Assembly: GCF_019649055.1 (NCBI RefSeq)
Contig: NW_026570385.1
Location: 166,432-230,431, forward strand
Length of the DNA stretch: 64,000 bases
DNA from: Paramacrobiotus metropolitanus
Lineage: Eukaryota > Tardigrada > Eutardigrada > Parachela > Macrobiotidae
Direction of reading: 5' to 3'
In this document: positions 1-12,564 of the stretch, piece by piece
Numbering within the stretch: position 1 is the first letter of the stretch
How the letters are laid out: each line of letters starts with the position of its first letter
Made by a program: the position numbers and the translations under genes
The notes under the pieces: model-generated
What the model was told of the DNA's origin: nothing
Database searches by the model: none
The model's input: the letters and a program-made list of their open reading frames with translations, nothing else

Positions 1-575
1 GCGATGCGACTGGAAATCGGTATTTTTAGAAATCGCGATTAGTACGTTTATTACGCTATTTTCGGTCCACATACGTTATGGCAATGACGGTGTTATTTTG
101 CGCTCTACACGCGCATAATTCACCGTGTTTTCCATAAGTAACGCCGAAATTCAAATTTCCATTAAATAACTAAAGTAGGTAGATCCAATCAAATCGCCGA
201 CGGCTAAACATCCCTTCCGTCTCCATAAACTAAACCGTGCAATATACAGAGAAACAGAATAAATCTAGTAAAACTTTCTCTCCACCGTGCGTGCAAAATA
301 ACAGATCATTGCATTCACTATTAATACCCTAGAGAGCACCGCTTCTGATCTTGGATCAAGTTAATCGGCTAAAATTACTGCCAAACGCGGATCCATGTAA
401 CTATGGTCTCCGTGATCGTCGTCCGCTGCGTTATGCACTGGGTAGTAGAAGGGCCGTTCCCAACATAGTGCTCTCGCACCGATTTGCGAGGCTGCTTGAA
501 CGACATCTTTTCGATCTTCAGTTGGGACAAATGCGCGGTATATTTGGTGCGCAACTGCGGAGGTCACTCTTCTGA
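1..575. other. no recognisable gene
   Basis: I see no protein family, splice-bounded exon or repeat structure here. Short open frames exist on both strands but none has recognisable motifs. The right end abuts a gypsy pol fragment, so part of this may be older retroelement sequence. Confidence 0.4.
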
Positions 576-1088
576 TATCGAGCGCGTGTTTCATGGAAAT
601 GGGGCCCGGAGCAGGAGGCAGCAGTGCAGGACATAAAAAATGCATTCTGTAAAGCTCCAGTATTACCCAAATACGACCCAGAAGCTCCGATTCAGCTGTA
701 TATCGATGCCTCAGGTGTTGCAGTCGGTGCTGCATTGAAGCAACCGATTGACAATGATTGGAAGCCAATTGAGTACATGAGTGCTCAGTTAAAACGAATC
801 CAAAAGCAGAACTATTACCCGACAGAACTCGAGCGTTTTGCTCTTGTTTCAGCTCTCAAAAAGTGGAGCAAGTCTGTCGTTGCTGAGGCGGTTGCCGAAA
901 ACGAGAAGTTCACGGTAGCTGACTTTTTGTTCCGCCGTGTATGTTTGGTTTACGGATGTACGGAGAGGTTTGTGTCTGATCAGGGGACTAACTTAATGAG
1001 CGAAATTTTTAAAGAGCTGGCAGGTTTATTGAAGATCGCACATATCCCGTTTACTAGCCATTACCATCAAGCTTATGGCAATGGTTAA
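576..1088 (+). pseudogene. Ty3/gypsy pol fragment: RNase H joined to integrase core
   Basis: This open frame begins after a TGA at 573 and reads through WKWGPEQEAAVQDIKNAF, typical of the RT/RNase H connection of Ty3/gypsy elements. It continues into the RNase H start (IDASGVAVGAAL; TELERFALVSALKKW). At about codon 100 it jumps to the integrase catalytic core, with the signature VSDQGTNLMSEIF (second catalytic Asp) and SHYHQAYGNG. Everything between the middle of RNase H and the integrase core, including the zinc-binding domain, is missing, so this is an internal deletion product. A TAA at 1086 ends it where intact elements continue with the third catalytic Glu. It would normally act in retroelement cDNA synthesis and insertion; this copy cannot. 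No LTRs are visible beside it. Confidence 0.8.
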
Positions 1089-1198
1089 GAAACATATCGG
1101 AGAATTTATTAGAGCGATAAATACAGCGAAAAGAGCGCATAAGGGACATGTCTTATATCAGCAAAACCCTGCAGTAGCAACATATTCAATTTTCAACA

Positions 1199-1535
1199 AA
1201 AAGATCGCTTAAAGCGACACGTACATTTTTTAATTTTAAAAGATCGCGCGAAGCGATAAACAAACTTTTTTGTTTCAATAAAAGATCGCGGCGCAAGCAA
1301 CAAATAAATTTTTTTCTTCGTTTGAACAAAAGATCGTTTAAGGCGACGATTACATTTTTTCTTTTCGAAACGATCGCAACTAGCGACAGTTAATTTTTTA
1401 CCATTCAAAAGATTGCGCGAAGCGACAATTTTTTTTATTTTAACAAAAGATCGCTCTTAGCAGCAAATATTCGTTTTAATTTTTTTTGAAAAGATCGCAT
1501 GAAGCGACATTTAATATCGTATTATTTAAAAGATG
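1199..1535 (+). repeat. minisatellite array of TCGC-loop-GCGA hairpin units (left copy)
   Basis: About eight imperfect units of roughly 35-50 bases follow the form AAAAGATCGC-N4/5-GCGACA plus an AT-rich spacer. TCGC and GCGA are complementary, so each unit can form a small stem with a variable loop (TTAAA, GCGAA, AACTA, ATGAA). Some units keep pairing less well (GATTGC, GCAGCA). A second, longer copy lies at 63,080-63,710. Function unknown. Confidence 0.75.
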
Positions 1536-3529
1536 GTAAAAAGACCCACTCAGCGACCAAATTTCCAGACTTTTTTTAATCGGTTATCGGAAGTAATTCT
1601 ATACACAACTAACTTTAATCTAACTTTGCGCGCTTTACAGCGCCTCTCTTATACATCAATTACTTTGCTCTTACGCTTCAGAATGTACACGCTTTACAGA
1701 GTCATAGACATAAACAATCACTCTGTCGTAATACTTTAATTCGAAGCCTTGCCCTGATTAAGTTAGTGTTTGCTAGATTTCACGATGCATACGGTTACTA
1801 AGCGATTCTATCAAATTCTATAAGTGAACGCTTCACAGCGACTTCACAGCGACTCAATCAAATTAATTTAAAACAAGCGCAGTTTGCAAGAAGCTTGGCG
1901 GATGCCTAACCAGAATACCAAAACGTCCACCACCAGTTTCTCCGCCAATGTTTTCCGATAGTCCAGACGAAGACATCGGGGTCGACATAACCATCGTCGA
2001 CATAGCCATCACCGTCGCAAAGACGTCGACATAACCGGAACCATCAGCAGCCGGCTTGTTGCAAGATTCCAATTCAGCATCGCCTACTTCCGTTTTGACT
2101 GCTGTGTCCACTGTTGCTGCCTTCATAGCCAGCACCGGCTTCGTCCCCGTTGCAGCAGTTTCTTGGTCATTACAGAGATATCAGGGGCAATAAAATCCCA
2201 GACGAAGACGCTGCGGCCTGACCGCGAGATGCTTAAGTAACGCAAAGCGTCGTTTATTGCACGAACAACGTAGCGGCAGATGGCACGCAGTGGCAAGATT
2301 GGCGCCGCCAATTTGGCGAAACGTGGAGGACCAGGATTTGTTTATGAATCCATCTAAGCATCCCGTGGTCTGTTTCAGCAACGCAATAACACGGTTCACT
2401 ACCTTCCGACTTCCTTCGCACTGATTTGCTCGTTTTAGAAGGCCTCAGATCGTTGGTACCGGCAACCAGCATCAGACGTTGACGACGCTGGCCGGGAATG
2501 AGTTTCTGCCATGCCGTTGGTACAAAATATTCACGACGGTCGCCACATCATTAAAATGCTCCGGCAGCTAGCGTGAGAAATGAACCCTTTGCCGTTTTCC
2601 TTGAACACCGCCTACATTGTTGGCCCCGGCATGTCCACAGACGGCAACGGACAGCTTGTCGGGAATATCATACCGATGAGCGTCCCGAACGCACGGTTAG
2701 TGCAAGAAAAACGAGCCGCATCTGACTGTCGCCAAAGATAATTAGCGCAGCCTCCACAAAGCTGCCGCTTTCCTGGATGTCCGACCTACCCTGCTACCAG
2801 TTTAGCTATCTGTGAGCAGAAGCTAGAATACAATAGTGGCACGCGCTTATCATCCAGCAGTTAACAGGGTACTTGACCGGGGTACAAACAAATGGTCTGG
2901 ATATCATTCTGAGTCGTGATACTAGGGCGTTGAATATATGCAAAGACACTTACACCTGCCCGTTTAATTGAAACAGTGGAGAGAAATAGGCTGTAAAAGA
3001 GGAAGCGGATCCCGTTGGTTCCAAAAAACGATCAGCTGGAAAGCCAAAAAAAGCAATCCTAAGAAGTCAGTTATCGTTAATTCCGAGTGCCTCAACAAAA
3101 TTTTGCAAACACCGCCAATGTTTTGAGTAACGATTGGGCAACATCAGTGCCGCCGTTGCAATCGCAAAATACCATCAAAGCCATTTTTTCTTACGCGGCT
3201 TTGTCAAACAATCCTTGAAGTCCGAATAATTAATTGGTCGATCAAATAACTCATATCGTTAAGGACGCGAACACAAATGCACAGATTGATGCCTTGCAGG
3301 GCGCAAAACCTGCAGTGAAACAATTGACCGACTGCTTGGCGAATTAATGGAGCTATATTGCTTGCACTATGTGGACGATTGTCAAGTCTTTTCTTTCTCG
3401 TTTGAAGAGCATTCAGTTCATGTTCAAAATGTTTCGCGCGATAAAAATACTCGGTGCTAAAAATCAGCGAATAAACTATTCGGGGCCAAAGACCTTTCCC
3501 TAACCGGAAACCCTCTAAACAAATTATCA
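1536..3529. other. no recognisable gene
   Basis: The only structured feature is the hairpin GCGCT-TTAC-AGCGC at 1630-1643. A near-identical hairpin (GCGCT-TCAC-AGCGC) also follows the right-hand array at 63,767-63,780, and weaker variants occur near 1690 and 1828. The rest contains short open frames without recognisable motifs. Confidence 0.4.
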
Positions 3530-3790
3530 CGGTGGTCGGCAATGACTCTTTTTGGAATGGCTGTGCGTAGTCGCCGACATCGGAGCCTGCAAAAAATTTC
3601 TTATCAGTAAACTGTTAACGAAATTTTAATTTAACGAAAATTTATTTTGAAAATTAACGTGGGATATGTTGAAATTTACTTCTGGCGTGCGTGGTTTAGT
3701 TTCTACGACGGTCACCAACGACTCCTTACGGAATGGCTGTGCGTAGTCGCCGACTTCTACATCTGCAAAAAAATTTATTATGAGCAAAAA
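3530..3790. repeat. direct duplication of a ~65-bp segment, ~180 bp apart
   Basis: Two copies share GGAATGGCTGTGCGTAGTCG followed by CCGAC and then a CTGCAAAAAA run, beginning near 3,540 and 3,720. Both are preceded by a short CGGTnGnC stretch. The copies have diverged outside the shared core. Confidence 0.55.
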
Positions 3791-3819
3791 ACATGAACAA
3801 AAAAAGACCAGCCATTTAA

Positions 3820-4230
3820 CAGGACGGATGAGAAGCAGATTGCCTTCGAAACCCTCAAGCGGTAATTAAAAGATAAGCCTTTAGTAGCTCACTTCAAGCA
3901 CAACAAGGAGGTTTTTCTTGAGGAGATGGACTGACGAGTTCATGTCAAGCCCCGGCGGCGTAATTGACCGAGTAGAAGAGCAAGGTAATCTAAAGCCAGT
4001 TGCTTCCGCATTTTGCAGCCGATCTCCTAGTGAGAAAAATTATTCCGTCACTGAGGAAGAACTCGCACCTGTCGCCTTTGCTGTGGATCATTTCCGTTAT
4101 TACTTATGAAATCACCGAAAAATATTCAGGTTATCAGAGACCATATTGCCCCTTGCGGAATAGTTAAAGGAAGAAATCCGACAGGAAGGTTAGCCAGATG
4201 GGCATTAAGCTTGTGCATGTACAAAACCTG
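3820..4230 (+). pseudogene. Ty3/gypsy RNase H fragment
   Basis: The central frame (3918-4109) contains EEQGNLKPVASAF and PSEKNYSVTEEELAPVAF followed by AVDHFRYYL, a classic gypsy RNase H block. Just upstream, in other frames, DEKQIAFETLK and KPLVAHF match the RT-RNase H connection. Downstream, TGRLARWALSLCMYK (about 4,180-4,225) matches the end of the RNase H region. At least two frameshifts and two stops break it. It resembles neither the 576-1088 fragment nor the element at 37-44 kb closely and probably belongs to another family. Confidence 0.75.
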
Positions 4231-7200
4231 CAGTCCGTCGGTCTTGAAAGTCAGTGTGACAAAAAATGCGCCCTGAAGTATTTTGGGCGCCTTTCTGCAC
4301 GGAGAAATTTTTTAAATTACTATACCGTTAAAACTGGAGGAGCAGGCGCAGCGCAACAGTCCTGTTATCGCTGGCTGAAGTGCCTGAACCCGGGTGCAAG
4401 TGTGGTTGAGGGCCGACGATGTCAATCACCAGCAGCCGTCATCCTAGACGCTCGTCCACTAGTTTTAATTGTTTGCCCTCGAAATCACCACAAACATTTC
4501 TGTTTAATTTGGCATTTAGCCCTCTTCCGGAACTGTCAATAATAGAAGGTGTCGCGTAACGTCTTGTTCACTGCTGCTGCTGCTGCTAAATATATTTCCA
4601 AGCGGCGACAGGCTAAATTCCACAGAAACTTCCTCTAAGGAGTTTCGAAATTGTTTGCGTTTCATAATGCCCAATCTACGAACAGCCAACCTAGTTGAGG
4701 TGTCGGGTATATCCTTTCAGTATCGAGCGATTTTCTAGAAATGAACTCAGCTGCTGTTTCTTTCCGTCCGCACTCGGTATCCAGGCGGCACCTACACATA
4801 AATTATTGGAGCTATTAATTAAGGATCGCAGCCCCTTCAAAACAGTAGTTTCGAGTAATTTAAAAGATTCGGGTTTGTAGTTATTTTCACTGATTTTGTG
4901 AGAGTTATTTCCCGTCATTGGGGGAAAGACTACTGCGAAACCTTCTGGTAGCCCCTGAATATTCAAAATGAGTGCCCTTTATTCTGAAGGTAATTACGAC
5001 GGAGTTGGAAAAATCGCATCCATCAACGCTTGCCTATGCACAGACCGTGATAGGATTACGTGACAGGATGAAAACTACTCCCTATTAACTGCCAAGTTAG
5101 ATCAGAATCTTTTTAAGGATGGAATCATTCATCTGTCAAAGGCGAACTGGTAAAGGTATGTAAACCAGTAAAGTTGTGAAATATCGCTGGACCAGTAAAG
5201 GAGTGTAATTTACTCCATATGAAGTACTCGGCTTCTACGTTGGTTTTGATGTCTGCTTGGATGGAACACTTCAGTAAACTAGTTGCTTTATCTGTCTTTC
5301 ACGGCAGTATACTCCCCGTGAGACACTGTAATCCCGTAAGGCGATCCAGATCCACTGGCTGGCTGCCATTGGTCAACAGATTATTAATTTTACATACGAT
5401 CCTTGCCTTTTGCGAGCGCTGAGATGTCCCTTTTGATGTCCATATTGATCCTCCGCAGTTTTCATTAATGAACAGACCCCGCATAGAGAGACGGACGGCC
5501 TTTCCCGGTTTCTCCTCCAACAAAATCGTTTTCGTTATTCGTGTATGTGTAATCGTGTCACTCCGACCCCGCGATTAATTTGTACTTCCTACCTGCTGCA
5601 AGTTTGATGGTAATTACTTCTTCCGCAAGGGCATCAACTTTTGCCGCATATTCCGCAGATCAGCTTGCCAGAGGATCCTGACGGGTTTATCTCATCAGGG
5701 CAAGTAAAAAATGAATCCTGAATCAGAAACACACGCAGTATTTTTAACTTTTTTACATCATCACCTTATACGTCTGCCGGATTTGAATAAGTTTGTTTTC
5801 CATTAAGATAACGTCGATACACCGCTACTGATCCTACTGCACCAAGACCTATGCAAGGACAGCAGAAGTATCTTAAGCGTTTAAAGGCGCACGCTTAGAA
5901 GTGGTACTGTGGTTTCCTAGAAACTATGCACAAAAGCGACGAGTGGTGAAGGTTTCAAACTTCAAACTAACAAAACTCTATTGTTGATTCAGCGTTCTTT
6001 GGTATATGCACTCTGCCACCTGGATTCGAACACGTGCGATACACCGGGATGGCTGCTTACCGGCGGAGAATCAGGCAGCACGGGTGAATGCAGCTGGCCA
6101 TAAAGAGCGCAGGTTCAACGCCCAAGTACCGAGATAGGCCTTGATCGAAGACCAGGACTATCGGCCAACTATTTGCCTTTTTCAATATGCCCAAAATACT
6201 TTTACTGACACGAAACGATCGAGAGTGGGAAACAGTCGAAACGTATTTAGAAGAACGGCCATTGTCAGAAGTGACTTTAATTAACCTGACTCCAAGGATC
6301 AGTCAGTCGCTGGAAGACAAGGTTCAGCACAAATGCAATTGGAACTATGAAAATTCGGGGATGCATTGATTTTTTTCTTGCTCATGTCTTTAAAAAATCA
6401 TTGGATCTCCTTGCTTGACAAGAAGGTAATACACTCTTGCGGTGAAATCACCCGCGTGGTCAATTTGGTGGGTCCAGTTACTGTATTAGCGGTATGGCTC
6501 ACTTCGTGTGCTTCGAAATCAGATATAAACGATGTTTTTTGAAAAAATGTTTTGGTACGAATGTCCACAAATTGCTACATTTACCAAAGGTGTATGAGTG
6601 GGTCTTCCTCAGTGTTACGTGTTCGTTTGAATCAAATAACGGTGCCAATTTAATTCCTGTGGACGGCTTATCCTCAACAATCCTCGCTCTTTATCAAAAC
6701 AAACTACCGCGCCTGCGATGTAGGTACCAGATTTGAATGATGATGTTCTGACACTATTAAGAAATGGATGTTCTTCGGCTGCTTATTTTACAACTTCAGT
6801 TTTGCGACCCGCTGATCGACCGGCAGTAAGTATCGATTGCACAAAAAGTTTGCAGTTATTTCGCCACAGCGTCTTTGCCTCGGATAGGAAAATATTTTAC
6901 GCCAAACACGTTTTTGTGCGCTGTGCTATTGTACTTTTAAACGGTTAATACGGAACCATTCTGAATTCTTCATCAGCGGACCATCGAGGAAGAAAACTCC
7001 TAGTGCGCAAATACCGATGTTACTTGTAAAAGCCTTTGCCGTCTATTGCTGGAATTAACTGTTCAATACGGGAAATACAAGCCCAAATGTTTGTTAGTTC
7101 TGCTATTTGTGCACCTGGTTTAACGCTTTTGCGTCGTAGGGTTTCAAGATGTAAACACATGACACAGATAAGTATGCCGCAGCTTATATTTTTCGAGGGA

Positions 7201-7754
7201 CAGGGGTGAAACTGGCCTTCAAACTGGCTCAAAGAAAGTCAGATAAATTCTCTTGATGCAACCAGTTATTGAACCGGTTTTCACTTGTTTAGATCGAGGT
7301 TGATTTTGATCATCTGAATACGTGATGACGGCTAACGATTATCCATTTATTCCACTATGAATTCCTGTTTTATGTTTTATATAATCGAACCGTTTTCGTT
7401 GTATGTATCGCGACTGGGTTAAAACGGCAAATGGCACACGGTTTGTTGTGGAGTAACTGTAAATCTATTTAGTGGAATGCAATCAATTTGTTTAGATAAG
7501 AAATGTAAAGCCCTGCACCTATCGCGTGCAGGAATCATTAGGCGCCCAAAAGTAGTGGCCGTGGACGAATACGATATTTAGTTTGAAAACAATTATCAAA
7601 TTATTATGGCAGAATAATAGAGGTCATATGTCGGAAACCAGATTTCGAGGATTTTTACGAGCGTCGTTGCATTTGAGGCGCCGCTCATTCGGTTTAGATT
7701 GCGCGCGCTCAATGCGATCGGGTTTGCCAATTTATAGAAATCACGTGCAAAGTG
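4231..7754. other. no recognisable gene
   Basis: The stretch has a short CTG triplet run (about 4,574-4,590) and several unconvincing open frames of 60-90 codons. At 6,012-6,030 the minus strand carries GTTCGAATCC, which fits a pol III B box, but I cannot fold a full tRNA around it. I recognise nothing else. Confidence 0.35.
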
Positions 7755-8303
7755 TTATTTATTTACTGATTTTATTGCATGATGCGGCCCATTGATCCCA
7801 GGAGGGCATTCGGCATGCTTGCGGAGGCTGGTTTTCAGCAGTCGCAGCCTCAGCAACAAATTACAGTTATGGCATTCTAGGAGAAAATGTTCAATAATCG
7901 TTTGGCCTTTCACTAAATCCGCTGAATTAATATGCTCCCCCAAATCATAAATTACTTGTTCAGAAAGTATTGTAGCTTCACTTCCTGAATATAGCAATGC
8001 ATCAAACTTTTTACCCAAAACGGAAACTTTCACAATCGGCTGTTATATATCGGCCGACTGCTACAGAATATCGGCTGTTATATTTCGATCGGCCGATATA
8101 TCACTTATAGTTTTTTTGAAAATTTTGACTATGAAAGTACGATTTTCTCTTCTCGCTGCAGGACTGTTGAAATAATAATTACTTTGCGAATATTGTGAAA
8201 CACGATTTGCTCCCCTACATTTGAAACAATACACACCTGAATTGTTAAATGCGGAGAATGTCGTTGCGGGGAATATCATGTGAAAAAAGGTAGCGCTGCA
8301 CAA
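7755..8303 (-). pseudogene. Ty3/gypsy gag zinc knuckle and aspartic protease remnant
   Basis: Read on the minus strand, the 5' part contains GVYCFKCRGANRVSQY, a decayed gag zinc knuckle in which the His and last Cys are lost. The 3' part contains VSVLGKKFDALLYSGSEATI, the retropepsin active-site region. The catalytic Asp of the usual D-S/T-G motif reads Tyr (YSGSE), so this copy would be inactive. A frame break lies between them, near 8,040-8,100, where the sequence is a short repeated TCGGCTGTTATAT/CGGCCGATATA motif. Order and strand fit continuation from the gag-like remnant at 8,675-9,772. Confidence 0.65.
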
Positions 8304-8674
8304 GCGTTGGACGGAGCAGTCTCCAGATCAGTGGCAAGGCGGTACCCGCCTGCTTCTGCAGTTGTAAGTGCTGCTGTTGTGAAGGCCACATAGACAAAAT
8401 ATAGACGCTAACAGGTCAAATTCTCGCACCTCAGGTTTGACACATTGCACCAGGATGACGACCCAACCAGATGGGAGACAGCGGATCTGCATATACCGAA
8501 TCTGCCAGCGCTTATGCCGTGAAGACCATAAAAGATGTTGTGGAGCGCCTGTTGGATAAGAGCAAAAGCCTATTGCAACTGCTCTTGCGTTGGCAGCAAA
8601 TCTTACGGGTCAGCTGGGGCGGTGGTGCAGCAGCAGCGGCCCAGCTGACCCACTGCTAGCGGACTGTCCGGACT

Positions 8675-9772
8675 ATCAGGATCCTTGATCGGTCGGGCAG
8701 CAACGACCAGCTGGTTATCAGTTTGTCGCTATTGGCATTACCTGGATGCTGGTTCTGACGATAAATACTGCCTCCACGTCCTCCCTGGCCACCATTATTC
8801 CCTCCACGGCAATTGTATTGGTCACGATTGCTGTTGCCAAGGCCCTTATGACCTAGGTTCCGATTAAATCCCTGATCCGAGCGCTGTCGAGCATGACGGG
8901 CATTCTAACGTCACAACGATTCAACCCGTGCAGCGCATCGTCATTCTCGTGTGCCGGCTCAAAATTCAAGAAAGTCATGGCGGCGTGTCAGAACTTAAGC
9001 TTGTTTCGCATATATTTGTTACCTGATCTGATGGGAATGAAGAAATGGCTTTGCGCAGAAGTCCGGTCAGTAGTTCTGTAACATCGACGAAACCAAAGGA
9101 CTCGGAAAGCAATATTAGGTCGTGGTGATCACAAAATCGTCTGTCTGATTTGTGGAGGTTGTATCTCGCGGCGTCATATGCCCGTGCATATCTGATGTCC
9201 GACTGGTCGGCAAATGTTTTTGTTATGATGTCAAGGCAAGCGATGTACCGGCGCCCGAGAAAAAAAGTTCTTCCAGGACATATACGGCTTTTTTGGCGTC
9301 GGAAGGAAACCTACTTACGAATTCGTCGAAATATAACAGGAAATGTAAACACCGCTGCTCAACATGGTCTCTCAACAGAATTACTTCGCACTTCGGAATG
9401 ACGCTTGATGGCTTTGCTGGCAAAGGTGCTGGATTAAAATGGCATTGTCTGTATTTGACCCGCATATTTCAGCATCACGGGGTGGCGATCGAGCATGGCA
9501 TCCTTGAATCCAGGAGGCAGCAGTCCAACCAGAGGATCCTACAGACCTTGAAGTTAGGCTTTCCAAGCTTAGCCTATTTCAAGGCCTGCTCTACAATTTC
9601 CGCCGCGTCTGGCCAAATGAAACCCACGTTGCCACGGCAAGGTTTCCAAATCCCTTAATATAAAGTTTCGCCCACTAGAGAGCCGTGAAGAATGCAACAT
9701 AAGGTTAAAACGGAAGTCAACGCCTGTTATACTGAAAGGCTGTTGACCGGTAGTAAACATGGATAACAACAT
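8675..9772 (-). pseudogene. gag-like retroelement remnant
   Basis: Minus-strand frames include RGFHLARRGGNCRAGLEI (about 9,570-9,650), then DPLVGLLPPGFKDAMLD (about 9,490-9,545), and nearer 8,675-8,905 a Gly/Asn/Arg-rich stretch containing GGNNGGQGGRGGS like a nucleocapsid tail. Frames are broken several times. A diverged second copy of the 9,480-9,650 part lies at 25,490-25,660. Position just upstream (minus sense) of a zinc knuckle and protease supports gag identity. The family assignment is inference from order and composition. Confidence 0.45.
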
Positions 9773-10136
9773 CAGTTTGAACTATAGAGTCCAAACTTCA
9801 TGAACTGGGTAGTTGAGCCTTCCATTGGAATACAACGTGAAGTCCAGATAGAAAAAGTGTGACAAAAAAGTGGCCAAGTTGACGGTCGCCTGTAGACTAA
9901 ACGGCAGTTTTACGGATTACAAAACAGGAACGGCGGAATATGTTACTTCCAAAAACAGGGTTAATACAGAGACAAGCTAATCGACTGCAAAACCGTTAGC
10001 CCTGCTGAAAGCGTTACGGAGTGTCAAATGACATCTACTCCAGCAATTTTTCAGAACTCTTAACAGATATTCTGTGACAGACATCGGAACCTTTTCATGA
10101 GCGTATATAAAAAAGCTCACTTAAACCTGAGGATTT
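9773..10136. other. no recognisable gene
   Basis: I see neither a coding signature nor a clear repeat here. Confidence 0.35.
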
Positions 10137-11180
10137 CATTGGAATCAAGGAATGATCGTCATATCGATGAGCTGGATGAAACCAAGGACGTCCCCCGACA
10201 AAAGTTGCGATGTCATGGCTTTTCCATCTTTGCTGCCACCGGATGATTGGCTGAATTATATATGCTGCGATTCCGGTTTTCAGACAATCGGATGCGATGT
10301 CTAGGCTTTTCCGTCCATTCTGCCGTTATATGCTTGAGGCTCAATTATAAAGGTTTTATGACAGTTTTGGTTTATAAAGGTTTAATGACAATAATGACAG
10401 TTTCTTAAAAAACCTATGAACGTGTCCTGCACAGTTCGGCCAACATTCCCACGGGAACGCAAATCTCCTCGCAAGAAGTATGAGGATCTCGTTCTAATTA
10501 GGGAGGATCGTCATATTGAAGTATCGTATGTTTTTCAGTTTTGTCTGATCTTAAAACGGCTACCAGTTTCTCCCGAACTACAGCGCATTCTGTACTAGAA
10601 GCACTCGAATGGAGTTTGATAGTTTCGATTCGATACAGCCATTTGATTCAACTGGTGCTTGCACTCGATTCGATTCGATTCGTACATTTGATGCGTCTGT
10701 GTCATCCGGCAGTTTTCGAAACTTGAAATACGATCAATACGTTCATATATTTGTTAAGTTTTTCACGAAAGCATCCTTACTGGGCAACTTTCCTAATTCA
10801 GCCAGCCATTCAACGGCAGAAAGGACTGAAAAGCACATACTGGCCAACTACCTCAGCTTTGACATAACGGACATTTCAATCAACTTCTAGTGGAACTAAA
10901 TCGAAATCAGCAAAGTCCACCGAAAAAAATTAAATTTCAAAATTAACAACAACGAGTTTTTTGAAGAATCTATAAACGTACACCGCACAGCTCGGCCACC
11001 GTTCCTACGAAAACCCAAAAGTTCTCGCAAGCAACTTGAGGATCTCGTTCTGACCAGGGAATGTTCCTCATATTGACAAGTTGGATGAAACCAAGAATGT
11101 CTCCTGGCAAGGTCGGCCCCGATGTGAAAGCCTCACCATCCTTTCTGCGGTAAAATGGCTTGCTAAATTATATACGTATG
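10137..11180. repeat. three partial copies of a dispersed repeat
   Basis: Segments at about 10,137-10,370, 10,410-10,530 and 10,955-11,180 share phrases such as GAGGATCTCGTTCT, TCATATTGA and TTGGATGAAACCAAG, plus a TTCCYACG-containing upstream part, with 10-25% differences by eye. A small (CGATT)n run sits at 10,666-10,682 between copies. No coding motif is apparent. Confidence 0.5.
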
Positions 11181-12255
11181 TATAACCATACGCAAACTAT
11201 ACTAACCAGGTATAGAACCTAGTTGGTCATAACCAATTTACTAAGAAATTAAAAATACTGAAACTACCGTCAGGTATAGTACGTACCTATGAGACCTTAT
11301 CACTGTTTTCTATTTTTTTTTGTTAATCGGGAGGGAGTCTTTTTCGTACTCATTTCCTTCCTTTCTAATTATCCTACATGCCTTTTCTGTATTGTACGTG
11401 TACAACATAGCCGACTTTGATTGTGTTTTGCGCAAGTTCTCAAAATACGGCTTTGAAGAAATGCATGGAATGAGCACGTACTGCAATTACATGTCCTCTC
11501 AAGGTTCCACTGCGACCGTCTTAAAGAATGAGATACGGTTCAGTCAATAATGCGGCGTCTGTCTCGATCTAACAATCATGTACAAATTTTGTAATGGATA
11601 CCCCGCAGGGGCTCACCGGGCATTGCGTCGGCATGGTAAACCAAAAAGGAATAGTGCCGACGACGTCACTTAAGCCATCAAGGATTTTGTACTTGCAAGA
11701 GAGAAGTTTCTGTTTATCGATGCGGCTTTTGCCGAAGTCAAGACTGATTTTGCAATTTTGCAAGCCACTTTTGCACGACAGTTTCGGAGGTACCTTGTAA
11801 CAACCTAAAAGGGCTCTTCTGTTATTGACCTAGGAGATAATAAGCCTGGCCACAAATATCCTGGCCGAACAGTGCAGAAACGCTGTCTTCAAAACACAGA
11901 AGTCGGTGAGTATCCAAGTAGATCTGAAAGATAAAATGACGATTTGTGGACAAGGTCACATTCTACTGAAAAGAAATCTGCAGCGACAAGAAGCCATTCT
12001 GGCCGAGCTCTTGAAGCAGGCCGAAGAACAGAACCAACAAGAAAAAGCTGCAGCCATATATATATACGTGTATATATATATACAATCTAAAAGAATTATG
12101 GCGCTGTATTAAACATGCGGGCACTCAACGGAAATAGTTGATCAGCAGATGGCCAAAGCCACCGCCAGCGTCCAATATTGGCAAGGACATACGTGCCAGG
12201 GTAACTGATTACTTTAATACACGCTGAGAAAGTCCGAAAAGCCTTGCTCGTTCGC
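11181..12255. other. no recognisable gene; TA-rich palindromic microsatellite
   Basis: Apart from a near-palindromic (TA)n-CGTG-(TA)n run at about 12,056-12,083, I see no structure. An open frame at 11,320-11,550 has no recognised motif. Confidence 0.35.
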
Positions 12256-12564
12256 CTACACAACGAAGATGGCCTCATGATCGCTAAATATTTGTTGATA
12301 TGGTTTCCGGCTAATAACATCGTACAATCGTTGTCGGTGAAAAACTGGCGCTTTTGTCGTGGTCCCGTTTGACTTTACGGAAGATAAATCACCCACCAAG
12401 GGGTTAAAGATTTGGAATCTGGTCGCAGTGTCGTGTGTCGAAAATGCAAAACAAATAGTTTGTAAACACGATCCGCAGAAAGTATGCTGACAATGAAGCT
12501 TAATCAGCGGAACACAGGTCTTGAGCTCGGACATGACCTTAAGGCATTGAAAACACTCATCCAT
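12256..12564 (-). pseudogene. RING-type zinc-finger-like fragment
   Basis: The 102-codon minus-strand frame starts MDECFQC and continues to LHCQHTFCGSCLQTI. The spacing C-x2-C ... C-x-H-x2-C-x2-C matches the first six ligands of a C3HC4 RING finger, as found in E3 ubiquitin ligases. The fourth Cys pair, expected near FQIFNPL, is absent, and a segment resembling the post-RING region (RQRLYDVISRK) follows. It may be a decayed TRIM/RNF-type exon or a diverged RING. The start Met directly before the first Cys pair is plausible, but I see no promoter or splice context. Confidence 0.45.

Noticed and set aside
1193-1408. Minus-strand open frame of 71 codons
   Set aside because: It lies entirely within the minisatellite array and its translation simply mirrors the repeat.
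9152-9658. 168-codon plus-strand open frame
   Set aside because: It is antisense to the gag-like minus-strand remnant, and its translation is compositional with no motif.
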